DNA from: Phytophthora quininea
Lineage: Eukaryota; Oomycota; Peronosporomycetes; Peronosporales; Peronosporaceae
Assembly: GCA_011947345.1 (NCBI GenBank)
Contig: JAAVTG010000326.1
Coordinates: 1-64,000, forward strand
Length of the DNA stretch: 64,000 nt
Direction of reading: 5' to 3'
A program made the translations under genes and the position numbers. Each line of letters opens with the position of its first letter. Position 1 is the stretch's first letter. Positions 14,961 to 24,563 of this stretch are shown here, one piece after another. The notes beneath the pieces are model-generated. The model was not told the origin of the DNA. It did no database searches and was given only the letters and a program-made list of their open reading frames with translations.

Positions 14961-16230
14961 GACACCTACTCCTACTCTACACAAGCGTACACTCACTCAC
15001 CTTCATACGACTCCCAATAACAAATACCACTCTCGCACGCATAGGCATCCATGACCTGTTTCCACTACTTCTTATTGATCCTCGTTTCATTAACTAGTCT
15101 ACATACGTTTTTGTCGTTCCCATACACACATCTATATATGATACAACACGCTTATGTTACACATATTCTCCCTCGACAACAGACTTCCCAACCTCCAATG
15201 ATACGCTGCATACGCTGCATACACTCGCACTACACAAACATTCAAACCTACATACGCACCTTCATTTGCTACACATATTCCGACCTTACACACCATTTGT
15301 CTCATAACCACATACTCAAGGACGTACTTTCATTATGTTCTTCGTTGAGTCCCGCCAGCAAGTTCACCTTGCGTCGAAACATATCTCTTCACTGTTTCGA
15401 TTGAGTCGGGCGTACGATGCCTGCAATGGCGTATGTGAACGCTCATTGGCGGATGCACCAGTTTCTGTCGCTGCAAACCATCACCATCTTCTTCCCCACA
15501 TACGCAAACGTAGTCTCCCAAGTTTTCATCTCAATCCGGTAATTCCGGCCATAGCTATCCTTCCCGATCGCTGATTGGGTGATGGGCCTGTCTCTGTCTT
15601 TTCACACTATCACCATCTTCTTCCCCGTATATGAAAGCGTCGTCCCCTACGTTTTCAGCCTAAACCGGTATGTACAGCCGCAGCAATCGTTCCTGATCGC
15701 TGATTGGGTGATGGGCCTGTCTCTGTCTTTTCACACTATCACCATCTTCTTCCCCGTATATGAAAACATAGTTCCCCAAGTTTTCAGCCGAAACCGGTAT
15801 GTACAGCCGCAGCAATCGCTCCTGATCGCTGATTGGGTGATGAGCCTGTCTCTGTCACATGGGACTGTCGCCATCATGTTCCCCGTATATGAAAACATAG
15901 TCTCCCAAGTTTTCAGCTCAATCGGTGGAGTACAGCCGTTGTTTTCGTTGCGGATCGCTGATTGGCGGATGCGCCTGTTTCTGCTCGCTCAGAGTATCAC
16001 CATCATGTTCGCCGTACTGAAAACCCCAGTTACACTTAGTTTCATTATGCTCTGATCAGTATTACCGTCAGTATCGTCTGATAACCGAAAATAGTGTATC
16101 GAGTAGTACTAACTTGGGCGCTAAAAAGCAGCGCGCTACAGGAATAAACAGCAGCAAAAGCCCAAAATAGAGCCCATAACGCGACGTCATTTTAGTGCGA
16201 TACATATGTAGCGCCGACCATATATATATA
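14961..16230 (+). repeat. Array unit 10 (1270 b, recombinant)
   Basis: The left part matches units 6 and 8 (CGTATGTG variant near 15429). The segment at about 15530-15560 carries the unit 4/11/12 variant, and from about 15910 the sequence (AATCGGTGGAG, TTTTCGTTGCGG) switches to the type seen in units 3, 11 and 12. It looks like a junction copy made by recombination or gene conversion. Confidence 0.92.
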
Positions 16231-17507
16231 GTTACACTCACTCACATTCATTCTATTTCCGAACAACACACTCATAATCATAATCATCCATAACCTTTTT
16301 CCACGACTCATTCTTTATCATGTTCCTTTAACTCTACAACACGCTTCCCAACAGCCAACTATACTCTACACATACTCGTACTATACAAACACTCAAACCT
16401 ACGTGCGCACATTCATTTGCTACGCATATTTGGATATTACACACCTTTTTCTTCTAATCGCATACTTAAATACTTACTCTCTTTATGTTCTTAGTTGAGT
16501 CCCGCCAGCATGTCCAGCTTGCGTCGAAACATATCTCTTCACTGTTTCGATTCAGTCGGGCGTACGATGCCTGCAATGGCTTTTGTGAACGCTCATTGGC
16601 GGATGCACCAGTTTCTGTCGCTGCAAACTATCACCATCTTCTTCCCCACATACGCAAACGTAGTCTCCCAAGTTCTCATCCCAAACGGGAGTAAGCGGCC
16701 GTAATTATCCTTACCGATCGTTGACTGCTTGACAGGCCTGTCTCTATCACTTCGCAGTGTCACCTTCGTGTTCCGCGTATACAAACACGTGATTCTCCAA
16801 GGTTTTAGTCGAAGCAGGTGTGTGCCACCGTAGATAACGTTGCTCCTCGCTGATTGGCTGATGGGCCTGTCTATGTCATCTCAGACGATCACCATCTTCT
16901 TCTCCACATATGAAAACGTCGTCTCCCAAGTTCTCATCCCAATCCGGTAATTCCGGCCATAGCTATCCTTCCCGATCGCTGATTGGGTGGTGGGCCTGTC
17001 TCTGTCTTTTCACACTATCACCATCTTCTTCCCCGTATATGAAAGCGTCGTCCCCTACGTTTTCAGCCGAAACCGGTATGTACAGCCGCAGCAATCGTTC
17101 CTGATCGCTGATTGGCTGATGGACCTGTCTCTGTCACATCAGACTATCACCATCATGTTCTCCGTATATGAAAATGTAGTTCCCCAAGTTTTCAGCTCAA
17201 TCGGTGGAGTACAGCCGTTGTTTTCGTTGCGGATCGCTGATTGGCGGATGCGCCTGTTTCTGCTCGCTCAGAGTATCACCATCATGTTCGCCGTACTGAA
17301 AACCCCAGTTACACTTAGTTTCATTATGCTCTGATCAGTATTACCGTCAGTATCGTCTGATAACCGAAAATAGTGTATCGAGTAGTACTAACTTGGGCGC
17401 TAAAGCAGCGCGCTACAGGAATAAACAGCAGCAAAAGCCCAAAATAGAGCCCATAACGCGACGTCATTTTAGTGCGATACATATGTAGCGCCGACCATAT
17501 ATATATA
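16231..17507 (+). repeat. Array unit 11 (1277 b, diverged 5' part)
   Basis: It starts with GTTACACTCACTCAC, about 25 bases further inside the consensus than units 5-10. Its first 250 bases are clearly diverged, and it has six sub-repeats before the common tail. Confidence 0.9.
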
Positions 17508-19136
17508 GTCATTCAAATCACCTTTCCTATCAATCCCAATCCATCTCATTATAATCAACTATTATCATTCTTTTCTTTTTCTTTCACTCCCACGCTATCT
17601 TTCTCATTCACCTATCACCAAATCATACTATTTACACGTTCATTTGACTCAAACCATGTACTACGAACAATCAAACACCAACACATCCATACACAATAAC
17701 ACGCATTCTCTGCATACATTCCCACTCTACACACTCCTATTCGACACCTACGCGTACTCTACACAAGCGTACACTCACTCACCTTCATACGACTCCCAAT
17801 ACCACTCTCGCACGCATAGTCATCCATGACCGTTTTCCACTACTTCTTATTCATCATCGTTTCATTAACTAGTCTACATACCTTTTTGTCGTTCCCATAC
17901 ACACATCTATATATGATACAACACGCTTATTCGACACATATTCTCCCTCGACAACAGACTTCCCAACCTCCAATGATACGCTGCATACACTCGTACGATA
18001 CAAACATTCAAACCTACATACGCACATTCAGTTGCTACACATATTCCGACCTTACACACCATTTGTCTCATAATCACATACTCAAATACTTATTCTCTTT
18101 GTATTCTTCGTTGAGTCCAACCAGCAAGTTCACCTTGCGTCGAAACATATCTCTTCACTGTTTCGAATCCGTCGGGCGTACGATGCCTGCAATGGCGTAT
18201 GTGAACGCTCATTGGCGGATGCACCAGTTTCTGTCGCTGCCAACTATCACCATCTTCTTCCCCACATACCCAAACGTAGTCTCGCAAGTTCTCATCCCAA
18301 ACGGGAGTAAGCGGCCGTAATTATCCTTACCGATCGTTGACTGCTTGACAGGCCTGTCTCTATCACTTCGCAGTGTCACCTTCGTGTTCCGCGTATACAA
18401 ACACGTGATTCTCCAAGGTTGTAGTCGAAGCAGGTGTGTGCCACCGTAGATAACGTTGCTCCTCGCTGATTGGCTGATGGGCCTGTCTATGTCATCTCAG
18501 ACGATCACCATCTTCTTCTCCACATATGAAAACGTCGTCTCCCAAGTTCTCATCCCAATCCGGTAATTCCGGCCATAGCTATCCTTCCCGATCGCTGATT
18601 GGGTGGTGGGCCTGTCTCTGTCTTTTCACACTATCACCATCTTCTTCCCCGTATATGAAAGCGTCGTCCCCTACGTTTTCAGCCGAAACCGGTATGTACA
18701 GCCGCAGCAATCGTTCCTGATCGCTGATTGGCTGATGGACCTGTCTCTGTCACATCAGACTATCACCATCATGTTCTCCGTATATGAAAATGTAGTTCCC
18801 CAAGTTTTCAGCTCAATCGGTGGAGTACAGCCGTTGTTTTCGTTGCGGATCGCTGATTGGCGGATGCGCCTGTTTCTGCTCGCTCAGAGTATCACCATCA
18901 TGTTCGCCGTACTGAAAACCCCAGTTACACTTAGTTTCATTATGCTCTGATCAGTATTACCGTCAGTATCGTCTGATAACCGAAAATAGTGTATCGAGTA
19001 GTACTAACTTGGGCGCTAAAAAGCAGCGCGCTACAGGAATAAACAGCAGCAAAAGCCCAAAATAGAGCCCATAACGCGACGTCATTTTAGTGCGATACAT
19101 ATGTAGCGCCGACCATATATATATAAATATATATAA
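17508..19136 (+). repeat. Array unit 12 (about 1.63 kb, last unit)
   Basis: It starts with GTCATTCAAATCACC, a point that is internal in units 2-4 (compare 2792 in unit 2). It has six sub-repeats and the common tail. Its TA run is longer and interrupted (TATATATATAAATATATATAAAA) and then meets unrelated retroelement sequence. Confidence 0.9.
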
Positions 19137-19144
19137 AACCCTAG

Positions 19145-19384
19145 GCGTCAAGGCTATCGCGCCCACATGACGTTGTCCTTGCGGACGGCAGCATTGGTCA
19201 GCTCGTACAACGTTTGCTGAGTAAATGGGTTCGAAGAAAACAAACCCAATTTCTTGTGGAGTGGGTGGGTGAAGAGAAGTCTACATGGGAGCCAATCAAG
19301 AACTTAGTACAAATTCCCGACATGATTGCACAGTTTGAAACCAACCGACGCTCAAAGAGACGCAAGAAAGCCAAGAAGCGATGA
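19145..19384 (+). pseudogene. Chromodomain C-terminal fragment of a chromovirus-type element
   Basis: The open frame has no start codon and ends at a TGA at 19382-19384. It encodes a chromodomain-like core (FLVEWVGEEKSTWEP, residues about 33-47) and a basic Arg/Lys tail (SKRRKKAKKR) at the C-terminus. That arrangement is typical of the integrase tail of Ty3/gypsy chromoviruses. No integrase catalytic core is present upstream, because the array tail begins at 19136. It is probably a remnant cut by the array boundary. Confidence 0.7.
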
Positions 19385-19412
19385 AAGGGGGCTCAAGGCC
19401 TACATGTATTGA

Positions 19413-20990
19413 TCAACGTGCCCTCGCTAATTGCGACTCTTCTTGTTGGAACTCTTCTTCGACTTCTTCGAACGCTTGGGGCGTGGAATCGCTACAAGAC
19501 GTATCCCGAACACGTGTGAGCCAACCCAACGTCTGCAATGGCTCCAACGAACACGGCGGCTCCTTGTCGGTGCTGTAGTCGTCATAGATCATGACTGGAT
19601 CTTTGGGACCCGTAACCACAAGCGTGAAGTAGTGCTCGATGCTGTGCTCTGCCGCGTGGACGATGTAATGGCCTGGATCAAGCGTGCGCGCATGGCGTTC
19701 CAGCACAGCAGTGGAAGACAGAGATTCACTTTGAAGCTGCTTGAACAACGCCACATAGTCGAGTGAAACACGCTCAGCTCGCAGGAAGTTGAGGAAGGCA
19801 TCGACATCCGCGCCGTCAACACCCTCGGCAAAGTCGTTATTTTTCACGAGGCAAAACTTGTTCCAAAGTTTGCGAGTAACCAAATCCGTTCGCCCAAGAC
19901 CAAAGCATGCCGCTTCGAGAGCGTGCAGAAAGCACCAGTTGCTATCTGACGCACCAGCCTTGCGGTAATTCTTCGAGTAAAACTTATTGAAGGTTTCACG
20001 GCGGCCAGCAGCGATCCAAGCATTTACCTGGTTCATGCACCAGTAGACGTCGCGAAGACTCTCGGGCCACTCGTACGTCATCTGGAGGGGAGTATAGTTC
20101 CACTCCACTAAGTAGTACAAGTGGGGAAGAGAACCTCCACGATCCAGCAGCCGGCGGACGTTCCAATCTCCTTCATGATTCCCAGCGGGGTCGTAGTGAT
20201 TGAAGCAGTTCGTCGACGGGTGCCTTTCAGGAGGCGAAGGTAGCACTGGGCGCTCAGACACAGCGACTTCATTTCGAAGCAAGTTGTACGCCGAATACGG
20301 GTCGGCTATCTCATCAGCAGGGATCACGGACATCGCTGCATCATCCTCAGCACATGCACGAGATGGACGAATCACCCGGGAAGTCGTCTTGGCCGCCGGG
20401 AACACCGTCGCGCTCGAGGTCGATGCAGAGGAGGAAGCCGCTTGTACCGGTTCCTCAGCCGAGGTTGCACGTGGAACGACTGAAGACGACACGCCAGACA
20501 AAGCCGGGGTAGCAACCGACTGCGTGCAGCTGGCGGAAGACAGCGGAGGCGAAGGTGAGCGCAGCGGAGAAGACATCGGAGCAGCACGCGCCGGTACAGC
20601 AAGGCGCGGAGGCAGCGTCGCCTCTCGGGAGGCCCAGGGAGCGTCGAAGTGAGCAGGGACTTGGGGGCGCGGAGGCAAGATTTCCTCAAGCTCCTCCAAC
20701 GTGAGGCCGCCGAGGATATCCTCGTCGGGCGACGGTAGCGTTGGTGCGGCTGGGGAGAACCCAACAACCCAGCAGCAGCGAGGAGATCAGGCACGAGGCC
20801 AAAGTCTTGGTCAGCCGCCGCTCTTCCTTCGAGCGACAGTACTTGGACTCCTTGGTCGGCCGCCCGGTCGATCATAGCAGCTACTGGCGGTAACCTCATA
20901 GAGGCACCAGCCCCTCCCATGCCAAGCGTCATACGAAAACAAGGCACTTTGGGGCCAGTCCCGACCAGCAGCCACCTACCGAGCAAATTC
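19413..20990 (-). pseudogene. Retroelement-like ORF: chromo-like segment plus Cys/His/Asp protease-like segment, frame-broken
   Basis: The open frame 20699-19413 (about 428 residues) has no ATG at its N-terminus. Another frame (20986 to about 20760) continues it upstream, so a frameshift near 20760 is likely. The order is a Ser/Ala/Pro-rich region, a chromo-like stretch (YYLVEWNYTP, then TYEWPESL, about residues 190-215), and a segment with NWCFLHALEAACFG (about 260), EHYFTLVV (about 375) and IYDDY. Cys, His and Asp in that order recall papain-fold peptidases such as the ULP/OTU types. This is inferred from motif order only. The function is unknown, and a transposable-element origin is likely because of the chromo-like part and the flanking chromodomain fragment. 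Confidence 0.6.
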
Positions 20991-21787
20991 CGAAATGGCT
21001 GGTGAGGACGCGGACGACTCTTGCGGGATGGGTGAGTGTAACGGATACTTAGCAGTTACTTACGTTTTGGCAAGGATTATAATTATTAGAACATTTTAGT
21101 AAATATGCAGAGTAGGGCAGTCCGTGGGAGCAAAGCTCTCAACTGCCCGAACTGCGAGGGCGGTAACCTCATCACTTTCCAATTTGGCCGCCCTCTCAAA
21201 GACCTCGCCTGCTTCCTTCATTTTCGATATAGTAACCGTCGCATGAAGCTCGGGGTGGTGCACGGGATGCAGCATTTTGCGGAAACAAAGTTGTAGAAGT
21301 CCTCAGGTGATCAGGGGTTCTTCTTAACCTTAGGGTAACCAATATGTGGACATGAAGCAATCTACGTTTCTCGACTTCAACTTCGTATACAAAAACGACG
21401 CTAACGCGCCCAATGATGAATTTCGTCAATTAAAGCAGCTATGTGAAAACCGGGCGGCTAAGTCAGGCTTCTCGGGTGCTGTTGCCCCAGAAAGCAAGCT
21501 TCCTATAAGTCTGCTCAGAGCGACGTAGCGCTCGGCACTGTTCTGTCGCTTTTTTAGTATATCTGAACCTATTTTAGTACAGATGAACCCATTTCGTACG
21601 GGCGCTCTGATAGTGCGGAGTTTGCATAAAAGGATAGTTGACAGCCATAGTCAAAGCCCTTTTTGTGGCCTGCGCAACATGACAGCTCTTGTAAAAAGTG
21701 TACCACGGTACCCCATAGTAAAAGTCCCCGCCAGGTTACCAACTTGTACAGGAGATTGATATTCTATGTAGAACCCTTTTTCTGTTT
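20991..21787. other. Gene-poor stretch between retroelement debris and first gene
   Basis: It contains only short open frames (for example 21105-21296 on +, 63 residues, with one CPNC motif) and no recognisable domain. Bases 21555-21610 contain two diverged copies of a TTTTAGTA...TGAACC word, which may be a transposon-end remnant. I see nothing else. Confidence 0.5.
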
Positions 21788-21798
21788 GCTCATTTCCA
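21788..21798 (+). promoter_or_regulatory. Oomycete initiator-like site
   Basis: The sequence GCTCATTTCCA lies about 27 bases before the ATG at 21825. The oomycete core promoter is known to centre on a GCTCATTYYNCA-like initiator. The flanking promoter part (CAWTTT) is not clear here. Confidence 0.5.
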
Positions 21799-21824
21799 GT
21801 GACGCTTCGCCGCCGCCATCGAGA

Positions 21825-22511
21825 ATGCCGGCCGTGGTGCGGCGCGACGTGACCCCGGAGCGACTCTTCTTCCTTCTGGTTCTGCTGGGTGTGATGCTGC
21901 TAGTCTCGGGTCTCATGGTGCGCCATGAAGGGGCGCTGTCCTCGCGCACGTTCCGCGACGGCTTCACCGTGGCCGAGGGTGTGAGACGAACGGAGATGGT
22001 CTCAGCTGCTGCGATTGCGGTAAGAAATGCTACCGAGGCGCCTTCAGAGGAAGACAAGGACGTGCGAATGACGACAATTAAGACGGAGGACGGTGATGAG
22101 ATCACCATCAAGCGTGCTGGCACGTCCAAGGGCAAGGTCACCACCATATCCCGTGACGAGAAAGGGAAGCTCACGATCGAAGACACGACCGAGGAGAAGC
22201 GAGGGGTGGAGACGGATCCACTGCAGACGGATGACAGGTTGGACACTCTGCTAGGTGAAGATGAGACTCAAGTCCCTGGCTTTAAACTGGACCAGAAAGG
22301 GGATGACGTCGGTGAGAATGAGGGCAGGGAGGACGTTGCGGAGGAGGAAGGGAAAGAAGAGGGTGACGACACGGAAGATGGCAAGCAGGCGGTAATCGTG
22401 AGCAGAGGCAAAAAGGTGACCGTAGTGAAAGTAAACGAGTCGCTAACCAAAGTGCGGCTGTCAGACGTAGAGGAGCCCGACGGAGACGAAGAGACAGGTG
22501 ACGCAAGGTAG
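21825..22511 (+). CDS. Acidic single-pass membrane protein, function unknown
   Basis: The frame gives 228 residues without introns. I chose the ATG at 21825 because it follows an initiator-like site and puts a hydrophobic helix (FFLLVLLGVMLLVSGLMV, about residues 15-32) at the N-terminus as a signal anchor. The rest is hydrophilic and becomes strongly acidic, with Glu/Asp clusters around residues 140-190 and a Lys/Val-rich patch after. No cysteines or known domain are seen in the soluble part. It probably sits in a membrane with a short N-terminal tail and a long charged tail. I do not recognise the family. Confidence 0.75.
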   Translation: MPAVVRRDVTPERLFFLLVLLGVMLLVSGLMVRHEGALSSRTFRDGFTVAEGVRRTEMVSAAAIAVRNATEAPSEEDKDVRMTTIKTEDGDEITIKRAGTSKGKVTTISRDEKGKLTIEDTTEEKRGVETDPLQTDDRLDTLLGEDETQVPGFKLDQKGDDVGENEGREDVAEEEGKEEGDDTEDGKQAVIVSRGKKVTVVKVNESLTKVRLSDVEEPDGDEETGDAR

Positions 22512-22742
22512 CGAACGCGCTCGCCACCACGTTCTTCGCTGGTATTTATGAGAGATATGGTCGATGTGGTGGTGTAAGGATCGACTGACTAATGAACTAA
22601 AGTAGTTATGTGTATGCTGCTTCTGTTGCCGGCGTGCTGTGCTGGCCAAAGGACAGGACCGCTGCTTCCAACCCAGTGCCCGAGGTTAACGAAAACGTCA
22701 GAACCACTTGCCAACCTCCGGTTGCCAGACCCGTTGACGATT

Positions 22743-24499
22743 CTAGGGTGTGTCATCGCCTTGAATGCAGCGCCACAGTTCCTGCAGTGCTCCTGCTGCC
22801 GGCTTCTATAGTAGTAGAGGGGTACGTTAGAAGGTCTACCTGATGCATCTCACAGAGAACGCATACCTGCTTTAGCTGCACCGTGTTCCGCATTTCCAGA
22901 ATTTTAAAGAGCTCCGACTGGTCCAGCGTTCCGTTAGCTATCCACATCAACACAGTTAGTTGGCTTGACACTGCTAGAACCTGAGCACTCACGCAGCATA
23001 CCGTTCTCATCAAAGATCCGAAACGCCAACTGCACGACCGGGGACGACAGCTCAACACCACTGACGACATGCGCTGCACGAATAAACTCCGCTGATGCGC
23101 ATGATCGCAGGTCAGGCTAAGGTTAAAAAAAAACTGCCGAGCTAATTTACGGGAAATGCCATACCTTCAGTGATTTCCTCAGCACCTGCAAGCTCAAATG
23201 CCAGCTTGATGTCTTGCAAATTATTTTGGACGTTGAAGTGGAATGTGTAGAATTCTTCCCAGGTTACAGACTCCTGAAACGATGGAACACAACATTTAGA
23301 CTCAGCAGCAAGCGCCAACGGACAAGTCGGCGGCATAACATACATCGCTGGCACTCAGCGCCTGAACACGTTCCAAGTACGGAGGTAGCTTCTCCGGGTC
23401 AAAGCACGAGATCAGCGTAACAGCGAAGTCGTGAACAGACATGGTTGCTCGTCTTGTCAACGGGTTCACGGTAGCGTAGAGGTCGAACTCTGCTCGCAGA
23501 ATTTGCTGACGCAGCGTATCCAGCGCTGTTTCGAGGTCCTTGGACGAGATAGCTGAGCTGAAGCGCCCAAATAGGTATTTCGTCAGCCGTGGCAGCATAT
23601 CCTCTGCGGATATCGCCACCTCCTCCCCACGCTCGCGCAGAGTAATGGTGCGCAATAGATTTTCGATCACCGTGCAGAACTCTTCCTTGCCCACGGATCC
23701 GTCTCCGTCCAGGTCAAACATTGAAAATGCAACATCAAAGTGTTGCTTGGGAACTGCACGCAACTAAAGTTACGACGGGTTAAAACAACATGATTCCAAG
23801 TGCTTCCGACGTACTTTGCAGAAGATGAATGAGCAGGTAGCATTCCTCGAATGTGATTAGCCCCTTGGCATCCCCACAAAGTCGCACGTGTACTCCAGAT
23901 CCGGGCGCTAAGCACATTAAACAAAAAGCATTACAACTTCAATGAGAAGTACACAGCACGCACATAGGTGTTTCTTACAGGCGACACCAGGTGGAGCTGA
24001 GGCAACACGAACGAGTGCAAGAAGTCCGTGAACGTCATGGCCTTGGCACTGCGTCCGTCGCCCTGCACGATGCTCTTGCTCGCGTACATGTCGAACCTCT
24101 TCCTCAGCGAGTCGATCTTCTCCCTGCGTTGCCGGTACTCGTTGAGGTGCGTCGTCATCTGGTCTTCTTCTTCCTTCTTGGCCTGGTGCTTGCTGCGCTT
24201 CTTCAGCAGCACGCGACGGCCTCTCGGGTGGGCATTGGGTTCTCCCCCTCGACACCAGCCACTACGGCCCCCAGGCCACTGTCTGTCATTTGTTTGGCCT
24301 CCAGCAGCGCCTTCGAGTCACCGTCAGCTGCCGTCGATGCTGCAAGAGCAACAGCCAGCCCCAGCGCCGAGATCGCGCCCGTTGGCAGGCGATTTGTGCC
24401 CTCCAATGCACTCGCGACCGCCGCAAGCGTCTGGCGAGACGTTGTCGCGCCCACGCGGCCCGCGGCTCGAGCAGCCGCCTTCAACAGCGCTCGCTCCAT
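22743..24499 (-). CDS. MICU: MICU-family mitochondrial calcium uptake regulator
   Basis: Eight exons can be placed: 24499-24266, 24200-23960, 23907-23815, 23753-23344, 23273-23165, 23091-22993, 22937-22867 and 22805-22743. They sum to 1320 bases, 439 residues plus stop, with no frame break. The N-terminus is Arg/Ala-rich like a mitochondrial presequence, followed by a short hydrophobic helix and a basic KKRS stretch, as in MICU1. There is a canonical EF-hand (DLDGDGSVGKEEF), a middle region matching the MICU core (YLFGRF...LRAEFDLYA), a second degenerate EF-hand (FDENGMLPNGTLDQSEL) and a C-terminal LWRCIQ helix. MICU proteins gate the mitochondrial calcium uniporter at the inner membrane. The second EF-hand has an altered loop and may bind calcium poorly. 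Exons 1 and 2 are the least certain. Confidence 0.88.
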
Positions 24500-24563
24500 C
24501 TTCCCCCGTATCTTCGCCGTATCGTCACTGGGCTAGGTACGATTACAAGCGGTTTCAACGCAC
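24500..24563. promoter_or_regulatory. 64-base divergent intergenic region (MICU / PH protein)
   Basis: Only 64 bases separate the start codons of two head-to-head genes, so both 5' UTRs and core promoters must lie here or overlap the coding starts. No TATA box is visible. Confidence 0.55.

Larger units (their letters stand above)
1..19136 (+). repeat. Head-to-tail array of 12 related units sharing one 3' end
   Basis: The whole stretch is built from related units in the same orientation. Every complete unit ends with the same roughly 180-base tail (TGATCAGTATTACCG, then GTAGTACT, GGGCGCTAAAA, GACGTCATTTTAGTGCG, TAGCGCCGACC) followed by (TA)5-6. The next unit starts directly after the TA run, but at varying internal positions, so units differ in 5' length (about 2.3, 2.3, 2.0, six of 1.27, 1.28 and 1.6 kb). 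No reverse transcriptase, transposase or other domain is encoded. The pattern fits either serial insertion of 5'-truncated non-autonomous retroelements or a satellite shaped by unequal exchange. The window begins inside the first unit, so the left edge of the array is not seen. Confidence 0.95.

Noticed and set aside
1..19136. Array as a CRISPR, rDNA or centromere-specific satellite
   Set aside because: Unit length, lack of spacers and lack of rRNA sequence exclude the first two. A centromere role cannot be judged from sequence alone.
19134..19142. AAACCCT next to the array end as a telomere repeat
   Set aside because: There is only one copy of the oomycete-type telomere word, and no tandem run, so chance is enough to explain it.
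20200..20652. 150-codon plus-strand frame opposite the retroelement ORF
   Set aside because: It is a mirror of the Ala/Ser/Pro-rich coding segment without a motif.
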